From positions 310,001 to 374,000 of the forward strand of contig CALYLW010000689.1 in assembly GCA_944989445.1 (NCBI GenBank): 64,000 nucleotides of DNA. Reading direction: 5' to 3'. Positions 37,376 through 49,809 of the stretch are shown piece by piece. The stretch is from Ampullaceana balthica. Lineage: Eukaryota > Mollusca > Gastropoda > Lymnaeidae. Within the stretch, counting starts at the first letter, position 1; each line of letters opens with the position of its first letter. Made by a program: the position numbers and the translations under genes. Under the pieces are notes generated by a model. That model did not search any database. It was given only the letters and a program-made list of their open reading frames with translations, and was not told the origin of the DNA.

Positions 37376-39309
37376 ATTCATTTGGCATTAATTTTATGTT
37401 AACGATTTCTGCAATTCTTGATGATTTATGAACTTTGTTGTTTTTTATTCTATTTTTATTTTGACTTAGCTCGCCTTGCATAGAGCTAGAATGTTAAAGA
37501 AATATTACAGTAGATGTACGATGCCTATAGTGGTTATAGCCCTAACTTCCTAGTAGACTGTTGTTCTGCATGTGGCAAGCTGCACATTAGTCAAATCAGC
37601 GCATGTTTAAATATATATTACTGTTATTAGGGTTATCAATGTAAAATCCACTGAACAGTTACTTTAACATAATATCTGTTCTTCCTTCTCAAACCGAGTA
37701 GAAAAGGTGGTTTGTTTTTTTGGTGTGTTTTTTTTTATTTAAAAAGTGTGTGTGGAGACTTTCTTACACCTGAGCGATAATCATGGGCTTAGTGTGGGAT
37801 TAAGGGCTTCCGTCGTGTTGACACACAGCCTCCACGCACAAGCCATTAATCAGGGGGAGATGATTTCGGATCGCCCGTTCTGCGGCGTGCTCTCCCTTTG
37901 TCTTAGCGATTTTTTTCAATAACGTCTATGCCATCACATTTTTTTTTCATTTACCTATTAAAATTTTTTTTAAGCGACAACAAGAGTCCATCAGAACTGG
38001 CTCAGTAACTCAGTAACACAGAAACACACCAAAACACAAATGAGAAATAGGGTGTTAAAAATGTGCGTGAGATGTGAAGGAGGGGCTCAGACAGACACAG
38101 ATTTTAACTAATTCGATTTCCAATTGAAAAGTTAAATCCAGGTTTTGGGCACGTCCAAAAAAAGATTGTGAACACAACAATGATATGTGTGGCGCCATGC
38201 AGCTCAAGTAGATGATACATCCTTGTGTAATTTGAAAGGCGTTCTCTACCTGTGACGGCATTCACATGATCCTATACTCTACACAACATCCAAATGGAAT
38301 GTCGTATATTTTGTGGTCACGCTTTAAATAATAACTTTATTACGTTGGAACCAAACCTGAACTAATTCCAAACCCTACCCAAGAATGATAGCAGGATTTA
38401 AATTTAAATTTTTTACATTTATTGTTTAGTTGTAAGATAATTTTATTTTCAATTTTGAATTTTTTAAAAAAAATGGGGGGGAGGGGGGGTTATGTTATTA
38501 GAAAAGAAATTGCATTGGAATAAGAATTGAGTTTTTAAAAAATCATTAAATTATATTCAGATCCAGATATTTTTTTCTAATAAGACAATCCCACTCCTTT
38601 GAATTATTGTTATTTTCAATAAATCTGAAAGCATTACCAAGGGATTTATTTACAAGTTTACAGACGTTTTGTGCAACGTCACAATTGGTTCCGTAGTAAA
38701 GTCGTCACTTGCTTCTTGTGGAAGGCATCATTTGGTCCGTAGTGCTAAGGCTACTTATTCCAAGTTTTGACGTCGCCTGAACAATGGTACAGTTGAGGAA
38801 TATTATGTTCCAGTAATGGGAATAGGGATATTATGTTGTAAAATGTTTTTTTACAGTAACGGAATTTTATTGTCCAGTTCTTCAGAATAAGAATGTTATT
38901 GCTGAGGTAAGAAATATTATGATCCGGTTCAAGAATGTTATGGTCCGGTTGAGGAATGTTATGTAAGAGTTTTATTTTTCTTGAAATGAGGCACTTACCT
39001 AATATATCAACCCACATCAAAACAGGAGGTGGAGGTGTACCATCATCTCATTTCTATTGTATTCCATGTTTATTTTGTCACTGATTGTACTCGGTAACAG
39101 GTCCAATGGATTTACTTTTGTCTAATGGCAGTGCACTGGAGGATGTGAACGGATGGGTTACCAGCCATAACACTTGTACGAGCTTGCACTTATACCACGT
39201 GTTGTGTTCGAGCATTGTGGCATCTTCGGTACTTGTCGTTACGCTGCCGTATCCAATCTCTGTTACGCTTCGCATACCCTTTTGAAAAAAAAACAACTAA
39301 CATATATGA
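37376..39309. other. Non-coding stretch
   Basis: AT-rich. 38810-38965 has loose repeats of the GGAATATTATG and GTTATGGTCCGGTT kind. No exon recognised. Confidence 0.45.
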
Positions 39310-39684
39310 CAGTGATGGCGCACCTATGTCACGCGTGCCACATGCAGTTGGCACGCGGAGCCTCATCAACCGCACGTGACTGAAATATTACTTCCTAAAC
39401 AAACCAGACCAATCAAACAATCCCCATTTTCGGATTTCTTGGGAGTGTTGGCACTTTGATGTATAAATAAGGTTTTTTAAAATCCCTTATATTAACTTCA
39501 CCGCCGTCTCTTGGGCGGGCACCGCGGAAAAACAGAAGTAAAAAATGACCCACTTTCCGTCATGCCATCGAGCTGAAATTCGGCACACGGACCCGTGTCA
39601 CCTAACAATGCATCGTATCAAAATTTCAGATCGATCGAACGTACAGTTATTAAATTAATGCATTTTTAGTTTATCTATATAAAC

Positions 39685-42535
39685 CAGGGGTCTCAAACTC
39701 AATTTGCCCGTGGGCCACATGAGTCAGAGTCTGGGTGATGCTGGGCCGCATGAAGTTAATACAAAAAAAGTACAACTGTTCAGTATCCCCCATCTTTATT
39801 CATTATTATTTATTTAAGGTTCAAACATTGGCTTAACTGGTAGCACTCTTGTGCCTTTGCTATTCCTACTGCTCCTTGCTGGAAGAGACCTGGCTGCGTT
39901 TCCCCTTACACAGCTGAAGCACATTTGGCTTGAGGGAGGAAGCAGTCGAGACCCTCAGTATAGCTTGAAGATGATCATCACTGAGTTTTGACCTGTGCTT
40001 GGATTTATTGAAGTTCATGGTGGAGAACAACTTTTCACACATGTATGTGCTCCCAAAAAGGCACATAGTCCGGCTGAACATTCTGGAAAGTTCAGGGAAT
40101 GTTGGGGACAATTCTATCAAAAATTTTCCAAGCTTGTCTGCTTTTCCATTCACCTCCCTGAACTTAGCTTTCAGATGAGAGTTGCACTGCAAGTCGATGA
40201 GTTCCAACTGCAACACAGGGGGGCATCTTGGACATCGACAGAGAAAGGGTCAGAAAATATTTTAAAAGTGATTTTGTGATTCTTAAAGTCTGCAAATCGG
40301 TGATCACATTCTTCCTGTAGCTTTTCAATGGCATCAATATATTCCTCACCATCGAATGGAATGTCCACATCCACGAGTACCTTGCATACTGGGAAATGGC
40401 TGAGGTTTTTCTGAGAGAGCTGGGCTTTCCATAAAATAAGTTTTGTGGAAAATGCTCTCACGTTTTCATAGGCAGCACTGACAAGCTGCTCCTGTCCTTG
40501 TAACTTCTTGTTCAGTACATTCAGCTCCCATGTGATGTCAACAAGAAAAGCTAAGTCCATGAGCCATTTTGGATCACTTAGCACAGGAACAGCCATCCCA
40601 TCGTTCTCCATGAAAGCTTTCACTTCTGTTCTCAACTCAAAAAACCTCTTCAAGCAGGTTCCCCTGCTGAGCCAACGCACATCAGTAAAGTAGAGCACAT
40701 CCTTAAATGCAGACTCTATTTCCTCCAAAAAAGCCCGAAATTGCCTGTGCTTTAAACCCCTGGATCTCATACGGTTGATGCAATTCACAATGACATTGTC
40801 AAACTTGAGACATTTGCTGCACAGGACATGCTGATGGATAATACAATGAGGAGCGATAGCTTCCTCCACACCCTCCTCTTCTAGTTATTTTTGAACAAGT
40901 GCAACCAGTCCATTTTTCCTCCCTGTCATTGGAGGTGCTCCGTCTGTTGTTATCCCAGAAAACTTCTGCCATGGTAAACCGGCATCCACAATGGCATTAC
41001 ACAGCTGCCGGAATATGTCCCGAGCAGTGGTCTGACCATGCATTGGCATCATTGTGAGCAACTCCTCTATCACTTCAAAATTGTCATCAATACCACGGAT
41101 ACAGATTGCCAGTTGTGCAGTGTCAGTAATGTCTGTACTCTCATCAAGAGCGACTGAGTACGCACTGAAATGTTTGGCCTTCTCTTGCAGTTGATTGTAT
41201 ATGTTTCTTGACAGCTCAATAGTGCGCTCTGCCACTGTGTTGGCTGAAAGACTGATGTTGCTAAACTGACCCTTCTTTTCTGGACAGACAATACTTGCAA
41301 CCTGTAACATACACTTTTTGATAAACTCGCCATCTGTGAATGGCTTCCCCGCCTGAACAATCATCTCACTCACTACATAGCTGGCTTCAACAGCCGAATC
41401 ACTATCTTTGCATGATTTCTTGAAAAAATGTTGCCTCCTTGTTAGACATTCTTTAAGACTGCTGATCGGGCCCTCTCTATCATTTCCTTTGTATTTTGAA
41501 TATTCCTCAGCGTGCTTAGTTGTGTAATGACGTCTTATGTTGTATTCTTTGTGCACTGCAACTTTCTCTGTGCAAATAAGACACATCGGGGTACCCTATG
41601 CTCAATAAAAAAATATTCAGTTTCCCACTTTTCCTGAAATATTCTATGCTCGTCTTCAATCTTTCTCTTCATGGTAGGCTTTGAGGAAATCATGACTTGG
41701 GCTGGGTGAAAAGAAAAAATATTGGCACCGGTATTTTTTATTTCTATTTTAGCTTAACAAAAATTATTTAATTGAAAAGTTCTATTTTTAGTAAATTGAC
41801 ACTCCATTTTTGCCAAAGAGATCAAATTTGACAGTCTATTTTCAAACTATTTGGGGAAAATCTAAACCAACATTTTATTAATTATTTTTTAGGTCTTAAA
41901 ACCTTCTAAAAATTGAAAAATAATCTATTTAAATATTTTAACATCAAGTTAAAACAGTTTAAGAATCAATTTTATTCAATTTGTAAAGCATTAGATTAGA
42001 TATACCAATATTTGCAAACATTAATTCTTACAGAGAATTTTTATCACCGCTTGCTATTGTTTTTGTTTATACGCCCACTAATTATTGGAAGGATTTTATA
42101 TGTAATTGTCAATATTTTACCCTCTTTTTTAGCTCTTCTATGTGAAATGTTAAAGATAATATAAATTAGCTACTTAAAAATTTGGATCGGCTCTGCAAAC
42201 GAAACAAACCAAAATCGGCAACGCTCGGCGACTGTAAGAGTCTACCGATAGAAGGCGACGCGCTGAGACTCCAAGGGGGAAATGGTTAAACAAATTAGAT
42301 AAAACAATCTGATCAATAAAACTTCATTGTCTTAGAAAAAAGGGTACCGGAAGGCCAAAGAAAAATTTCCAATAACATTTTAAAATATCTTATTTTAATT
42401 TAATTTAAAAAATTTTTTCTTCGTTATCGCCACGGCGGGCCGCACTTGCACTGAACTTGGATATCAAGTGGGGGGCCACAAAATATCATCCAGCGGGCCG
42501 CAATTGGCCCGCGGGCCGCGTGTTTGAGACCCCTG
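39685..42535 (-). mobile_element. Autonomous-type hAT transposon, complete ends
   Basis: Inverted ends CAGGGGTCTCAAAC (left) and GTTTGAGACCCCTG (right). Exact 8-bp duplication ATATAAAC at 39677-39684 and 42536-42543. 2,851 bp with one transposase gene on the minus strand. Subterminal CG-rich words (GGGCCGC, GCGGGCC) near both ends are likely transposase binding sites by analogy with other hATs. Confidence 0.92.
39866..41672 (-). pseudogene. hAT transposase (GTF2IRD2/ZBED-like), lightly damaged
   Basis: Start MKRKIEDEHRIFQEKWETEY at 41672. BED-like finger CLIC ... RRHYTTKH (C-x2-C, H-x4-H), then DGEFIKKCML, SVALDESTDITDTAQL with catalytic-type Asp, ITTDGAPPMTGR, the central helical region, and a C-terminal dimerisation block CEKLFSTMNFNKSKHRSKLS. 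Three lesions: a frame change near 41588-41600, an in-frame TAA at 40885-40887, and a one-base loss in the six-G run 40218-40223 (plus strand). Otherwise family-like throughout, about 600 residues. Homopolymer lesions could be read errors. Cut-and-paste DNA transposase. Confidence 0.9.
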
Positions 42536-42888
42536 ATATAAACTATATGTAGCGGTCGCTATTGTTTACATTTTACGGGTCACTTGACTTCACCCCAGCC
42601 TTCGGTGAACACATCTCGTGTTTTAACCAGGTAAACCACCTTGAGTTGAGTTAACGCGTTGACGCCACTCGTCCATGTCCACACCCCTCCCCCCAGTTTT
42701 AAAGCCAGGGGAGATAATTTCGGTTTCAGTCTGTAAAATATGTTTGTCACGTTTGAACATAATCAATACTTTTAGTTATGTCTCATATATAAGGGATTTA
42801 TAGTCAAAAACTTTGTTTTTACGGGGTTTTTTTTTAATTGAATTTTGGGCACTGGGCCCCAAAAAGGTTCACCACCAGTGATATATCA

Positions 42889-43241
42889 CTAGAGTTGTTT
42901 TGTTTTCTTCCTTGTATGGAGCCGCCTGTGATTGAAATTTTATGAATAGGAAATTAAAAATGATTACATTTTTTAAAAAAAATCTTCTAAAACCGGTAAT
43001 CTGAGGACTCAATTTGATAACTTCACTTTGCTTCTCAAAAGCCCCCGTCATGTCCTTTTTCAAACCTTATTCCATCGCCATTGTCCACAGTTCGGGTTTA
43101 GAAAAAACAAATACGGCGGCCATCAGAGCCGTCTCGACACTATGATCCCCTTACCCGAGATCGCCCCGAGGGTGCCTAGTTCCAATGGTGTCATGTAGTC
43201 GTATTTTTCTGGAGTGTAACGGACCTTAGCTAGGCTCTGCA
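42889..43241. other. Non-coding stretch
   Basis: Nothing recognised. Confidence 0.4.
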
Positions 43242-44851
43242 TTCTGTCACATGCTGTCGGTCAAAACTATTGATTGACACTGCTGTCTGTCACATGCTGT
43301 CGGTCAAACTATTGATTGACACTGCTGTCTGTCGCATGCTGTCGGTCAAACTATTGATTGACACTGCTGTCTGCCGCATGCTGTCGGTCAAACTATTGAT
43401 TGACACTGCTGTCTGCCACAAGCTGTTGGTCAAACTATTGATTGACACTGCTGTCTGTCGCATGCTGTCGGTCAAACTATTGATTGACACTGCTGTCTGC
43501 CGCATGCTGTCGGTCAAACTATTGATTGACACTGCTGTCTGCCACATGCTGTCTGTCAAATTATTGATTGACACTGCTGTCTGCCACATGCTGTCGATCA
43601 AACTATTGATTGACACTGCTGTCTGTCACATGCTGTCGGTCAAACTATTGATTGATACTGCTGTCTGTCACATGCTGTCGGTCAAACTATTGATTGACAC
43701 TGCTGTCTGTCGCATGCTGTCGTCAAACTATTGATTGACACTGCTGTCTGTCACATGCTGTCGGTCAAACTATTGATTGATACTGCTGTCTGTCACATGC
43801 TGTCGGTCAAACTATTGATTGATACTGCTGTCTGTCACATGCTGTCGGTCAAACTATTGATTGACACTGCTGTCTGTCGCATGCTGTCGTCAAACTATTG
43901 ATTGACACTGCTGTCTGTCACATGCTGTCGGTCAAACTATTGATTGATACTGCTGTCTGCCACATGATGTCGGTCAAACTATTGATTGACACAGCTGTCT
44001 GCCGCATGCTGTCGGTCAAACTATTGATTGAAACTGCTGTCTGTCACATGCCGTCGGTCAAACTATTGATTGACACTGCTGTCTGCCACATGCTGTCTGT
44101 CAAATTATTGATTGACACTGCTGTCTGCCACATGCTGTCGATCAAACTATTGATTGACACTGCTGTCTGTCACATGCTGTCGGTCAAACTATTGATTGAT
44201 ACTGCTGTCTGTCACATGCTGTCGGTCAAACTATTGATTGACACTGCTGTCTGTCGCATGCTGTCGTCAAACTATTGATTGACACTGCTGTCTGTCACAT
44301 GCTGTCGGTCAAACTATTGATTGATACTGCTGTCTGTCACATGCTGTCGGTCAAACTATTGATTGATACTGCTGTCTGTCACATGCTGTCGGTCAAACTA
44401 TTGATTGACACTGCTGTCTGTCGCATGCTGTCGTCAAACTATTGATTGACACTGCTGTCTGTCACATGCTGTCGGTCAAACTATTGATTGATACTGCTGT
44501 CTGCCACATGATGTCGGTCAAACTATTGATTGACACAGCTGTCTGCCGCATGCTTTCGGTCAAACTATTGATTGACACTGCTGTCTGCCACAAGCTGTCG
44601 GTCAAACTATTGATTGACACTGCTGTCTGCCACATGCCGTCGGTCAAACTATTGATTGACACTGCTGTCTGTCACAAGCCGTCGGTCAAACTTTTGTTTG
44701 ACACTGCTGTCTGCCACATGCTGTCGGTCAAACTTTTGACTGACACTGCTGTCTGCCACATGCTGTCGGTCAAACTATTGATTGACACTGCGGTCTGTCA
44801 CATGCTGTCGGTCAAACTATTGATTGACCCTGCTGTCTGTCACATGCTGTC
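43242..44851. repeat. 42-bp minisatellite, about 38 copies, with 544-bp higher-order unit
   Basis: Unit contains GTCAAACTATTGATTGACAC then TGCTGTCTGTCACATGCTGT CG. A 41-bp unit lacking one G (GCTGTCGTCAAAC) occurs at 43721, 43888, 44265 and 44432: two pairs spaced 167 bp, the pairs offset by exactly 544 bp. Forward open frames are period artefacts. Confidence 0.96.
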
Positions 44852-45048
44852 TCCAAGAAGAAAGCTGTGACAGTAGTAAGAGATCACTAGAAAACATGGC
44901 CCGTATTTAACACACAATAGGTTTTATTTTTTTAAAAATAAAACCAGTGTCCACTCCTGCTGTAAAATTTTAATTCGATACGTGATTCGGCACTTGACAT
45001 GTTCCACCTCTAACTGTATTGAACTTGTTTACTTTGAACTACGCCGTG

Positions 45049-45643
45049 ATCAAAGCTGATACTGGGATACCTTTATCAAAGCTGATACTGGGATACCTTT
45101 ATCAAAGCTGATACTGGGATACCTTTATCAAAGCTGATACTGGGATACCTTTATCAAAGCTGATACTGGGATACCTTTATCAAAGCTGATACTGGGATAC
45201 CTTTATCAAAGCTGATACTGGGATACCTTTATCAAAGCTGATACTGGGATACCTTTATCAAAGCTGATACTGGGATACCTTTATCAAAGCTGATACTGGG
45301 ATACCTTTATCAAAGCTGATACTGGGATACCTTTATCAAAGCTGATACTGGGATACCTTTATCAAAGCTGATACTGGGATACCTTTATCAAAGCTGATAC
45401 TGGGATACCTTTATCAAAGCTGATACTGGGATACCTTTATCAAAGCTGATACCGGGATACCTTTATCAAAGCTGATACCGGGATACCTTTATCAAAGCTG
45501 ATACCGGGATACCTTTATCAAAGCTGATACCGGGATACCTTTATCAAAGCTGATACTGGGATACCTTTATCAAAGCTGATACTGGGATACCTTTATCAAA
45601 GCTGATACTGGGATACCTTTATCAAAGCTGATACTGATACCTT
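45049..45643. repeat. 26-bp minisatellite, about 23 copies
   Basis: Unit ATCAAAGCTGATACTGGGAT plus ACCTTT. Four consecutive units near 45450-45530 carry TACCGGG instead of TACTGGG, a local spread of one mutation. Confidence 0.96.
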
Positions 45644-48380
45644 TTCGGAAACAGCTCTCAATTTAAGACTCAATATTTGAGCCTAGATCTTGGACACTTG
45701 TTTATCCAAAGCTAAAAGACTTTATTTTAGGACTCAAAATTGAAATCAGAGCATTAAAGTTAAAGAAGTTGGAATGTGAAGACTATTGTTAAGCCCATTA
45801 TACATTAATTGCCCTTATACTTTTCATACGCTTTTAAATTATAATTCACGTAAATTTATTCCATTTTGCGTAAAACAATTTGTGACGCGCTAGCTTAGTC
45901 AGTGTAGTCCCTTTAAACCAACGAGTAGAGTGGTATACTTGAGCACACACTGGTGCCCATATATACTATCGACTATTGACAGCATAACAGCCGAGCTGAC
46001 AACGAGGCAAACATTTTTCCAAGACCATCCTAAAGCTCTCAAGTGAAATTTTATGCTCATAGCAATGGAATCTCAAAAAATGCATTTGCTAGAAAGTAAA
46101 AATGCCTAAAATTTGAGCACTTAATTTCATTGACATCTTTCATGTTTGCCTTAAACACCGTTCCTCGTTTTCTAAATGGAAATCTTCAAACTTGGAAATA
46201 AAATATTTGTTACACCCTAACCTCATGGCACCCCATCGCCATCACACCCCGCACCCTCGCTCTACACTTAACGCTGCTTCTCGTACCCTCGGGGCTATTC
46301 CAGGCCCCTCCCCCTTTTAACAAGATGGCCACTTTAGACCGAACCAGGCCAATGTTTACTCAGCCCTCGAAAAGGACGAAACTTCTTTTCGGAATCTTTT
46401 CTCCGGTAATTCGGTTTTTACGATTGCCCCCGGGCATAACATGGGGCCGTGGAAATGAATCTTTTCATCCCAGGAGCGGTAATTCCAAGTCCTGCTTCTC
46501 GTCCATTTGTTTAGCTCTTTGCATTTCCCACCCCCCAATTTCCCACCGTGGAGTCGCTAGCAGCACTTGCAGTTGTTATTTTCTTTCTGAGACGAGGACA
46601 TCCCTCGAAGATTTCCACTGCAATTTTCTTTCCCGCCAACAAAGTACATGCACTCAAGCATTTTCGCCCTCGCCCGATCCTCGCCTGTATCATTAGGTAA
46701 TCAAATAAGATGGTTTCCCCGAGTACCTTAACCTTCAAGATGGATCACGTGACGTAGGCTATGCTGCCCGTATAGTTGTGACGTTCCTGAGTTATCACAT
46801 CCCACGAGTTATCTTGAATATTGTGTTTTCCTAAAAGCTTATGTTTTCCACTACCCTATTGGTTAATGAAAGTATTTGACGATGTAGGCTTCACACCGTA
46901 TGGTGTATGTTTTTAAGTGACATGTTTTGTACATCGAACATCTGTCTCCGTGCCGACAATGTGTTGAGTATCTGTGTAACATTCAACGGCTCCTGGTGTA
47001 AGAGGTGGATGGGGCGCCATCGGGGAAAAACGTTGAGACACAGCTGAATCCACAGGAGGCATATAATACTTCACAACCTCGACAATCCTCGATGCATGTA
47101 AAAAAATGTGTTTATTTCTCGATTCTGAGACGAAAGCAAGGAATGAGACGAATTATCAAGACATCAACGACTGATTTTACCCCCTAGGCTTAATTTCAGT
47201 TTAAAAGTGCTTTACTGTGTACAAATGTGTTTCTTACTTTAAAAATTTTTTTTTATTGGGTTTCAAATTACTAATACTTTCAACTTTTACCTTTGACATG
47301 ATTGTTTGATGGTATGATGATTGCGTGTGATTGATTGCATGGATTGATGGCATTTAAATGTATATAAATGTCAGGGTGGAAAGTGAAATTCGAGGTTGGG
47401 CTCTCGAAGTCCTGTTTCCATGTGGACTTTAAAGGAAGTCATTTGTTATATTTTATTATGATAGCCATGCATATCAACGACCCCATTCGATTGGGCATCG
47501 TTTTTATCCTAACATCCGATTTTTTTTCTTCGAATATCCAAGGAGCTCCATAAATCAAAATTTATTTCACAATATGTAAAAAATTCAAGGATATATGTAT
47601 TTCCAAATCCATATCCATTTGAAAACTCCTATCAGCAACAAAATATGCTTTCTGCATTTTGCTATGGTTCTTTGTTTATTTATTCTTGTATTGATGTGAG
47701 TACGCAGATAAATTTGATGCGAAAGAAATGCACCGTGATCTCAGTTTTCATTTTCAACAAATCACTTTTCAAAACGCTACCTTACGGAAAAATGCGATAT
47801 AGCTTTTCCCTCCATTTACTTGTTTATTTGTTTCCCCGTTTAAGGATAATTTTTAGCCATGCAAGCTATATTTATTACAGAAAGACCCTACAGAGTCCCT
47901 GACTCTGAAACGCATTATAAATAAACCAAAGTGGGTAATATAAAATGACCTAGATAACAGCATAACGTAAACCCGTGATAAAATCTCAGCCTCCAATGGA
48001 AAAAGATATTCTTTGAAATGCGCAGCGCAATACCTTTGTTTTCTTCATCTTTTGTGTATCCAACAATATGTCATCAAATATCACTCTATTTTCTCAGAGA
48101 TATATGAGAGTGTAGTGTTTAAGAATGTTCTAGAAACCATGCTGATCGAAAGATGTTTTAAAATATGCTAACGTCATCAAAACTGGGTTTGCGAACATAC
48201 AAACTGCCGCACCGCGATCCAATGCTGAGCATCGGTGGATATGTAATGGATACACGTCGGATAGTTCTGCTGAACTGTAGTGGATAAAATTTCATTGGCC
48301 CTTTGATCCAAATGGTGGCATTATCCCTATGTTTAAATGAAGCAAATCATTTCGTGATATTCCAATAACAATTGTAAAAT
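45644..48380. other. Non-coding stretch with GC-richer block
   Basis: 46200-46740 is GC-richer, single-copy, with open frames on both strands that match no family I know. The remainder is AT-rich. Confidence 0.4.
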
Positions 48381-48394
48381 GTTAATAATTAGAG

Positions 48395-48620
48395 TATCAT
48401 CATCAGTGGCACTACAGACCATGTAGGGCACTGGCCTGCTTTATCACATCCTTTTATTCGGAACTATCCACGGCTTTTCACTTTCATGCGCGAACCCCAA
48501 ACTGGTGTAACTCCTCCCTTACACCGTTTGATCCATCTCTGTCTTTGGTCCAGAGGTTTCTCCCTGTACATCACTTTTGATGCTCTACATTCTGGCATCA
48601 TTTAAATATGTCCTGCCCAG
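48395..48620. repeat. Possible dispersed repeat fragment
   Basis: The sequence around GTGGCACTACAGACCATGTA has the look of a dispersed invertebrate repeat, but I cannot name its family or find its ends. Confidence 0.3.
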
Positions 48621-48662
48621 CGTAGTCCGCCTTTTTTAAAATTGCTGCAACTATGAACAACT

Positions 48663-48663
<1 letters not shown>

Positions 48664-48696
<33 letters not shown>
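48664..48696. repeat. (TA)n microsatellite
   Basis: Pure TA run; followed at 48736-48780 by two copies of TAGGTGGYGCTGCGA. Confidence 0.9.
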
Positions 48697-48699
<3 letters not shown>

Positions 48700-48784
48700 T
48701 ACATAATTCCCGTTGTCTGTATGTATAGATGTAACTAGGTGGCGCTGCGAAATTTGTAATGCCGTTAGGTGGTGCTGCGATCAA

Positions 48785-49809
48785 CATAATAAAATTACTG
48801 CACCTAAAACAACACTTTTTGAACGTTCCGCATACATTTTTTCAATATGATAATAAATGAATAAAATAAAAATAAATAAAAGTTCTGTATTACATTATTT
48901 ATTATTCTGATGTGTATTTTTTTCAAAATTAATAGATTTCAGCTGAAATGTATTCATTTTAAAAACTTCCGTTATTTTTGACGGGTAATACACTAGTATA
49001 TATCTATATTATACGAATATGATTATTTTAGTGTTAAGTGCTGGAAAGATGGTTATTTCATTTTTTAGGTAACTCAATCTCAATGATATGTTTAAAACTT
49101 TATAATCACGTGATCTAATCAGCTGTGCACTCGGTGTCGTAAATAAGTAGCACCCCCCTTCCCCCATTCTAGTCCAATAGATGTGAGTCAAAGATACGTT
49201 TTCAGCCTGTGAGGGGTAGTAATGGAGTTACATGTACGAATGATATTAAAGAACCGCTGTACGCAATATGACCTTAATGACCACTGGTCACTGCCACACG
49301 ACCATGTACAAACCTATTCCCTTGAGATAGTAATCTTACCTAAATCATACTTAATTCAAATCAGTTTTCATGGTCGCTTACATATTACCGTAAATCCATT
49401 ACTGTACACCACCCCCACCCCCCCACACCTTATTTCCTAATAATGTTTCTGCGTGGCTCAAAATGCCAAAAGTGTCAGGTTCGAATTTCGCTCTCCCCCA
49501 TATTTTATTTTCCATTTTACTCTTACCCTTGCGCTCAACTTCATCTCTTTGACAACACACACCGCGAGAGTGATGTTTTGTGCAACAATGGAACCCGAAC
49601 ACGAAGCATCCGTGCCCCGAGGGTATGGCGATACCCCAAACATAAGCATGTATTTGCACACGGTCGCTATCCCACGGCACAAGTGTTTCAGACGATCGCT
49701 CCAGCGCCCCGGGCATGACAGCCCCTCCGACAACCCTGCCCCAAATATTATCAAGGGATTATTCCAATATTTTTCCCCTACTGATCAGGTCTGGTGGTGA
49801 CAGATCGAA
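48785..49809. other. Non-coding stretch
   Basis: AT-rich to 49400; 49480-49760 is GC-richer with overlapping open frames on both strands and no recognised product. Confidence 0.4.

Larger units (their letters stand above)
39310..42880. mobile_element. hAT MITE interrupted by a second hAT
   Basis: Left end CAGTGATGGCGCACCTATG then CACGCGTGCC. Right end GGCACTGGGCCCC ... AAGGTTCACCACCAGTG. Target duplication ATATATGA (39302-39309) and ATATATCA (42881-42888), one mismatch. Removing the nested element and one copy of its 8-bp duplication leaves a MITE of about 712 bp. Terminal style is a widespread hAT type. Confidence 0.8.

Noticed and set aside
43270..44870. Three leucine/cysteine-rich open frames resembling repeated peptides
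   Set aside because: Products of the 42-bp array (14 codons) broken by its 41-bp units.
46325..46696. 123-codon forward open frame in a GC-richer block
   Set aside because: No recognised family, and overlapping reverse open frames are equally good; kept only as part of a candidate regulatory block.
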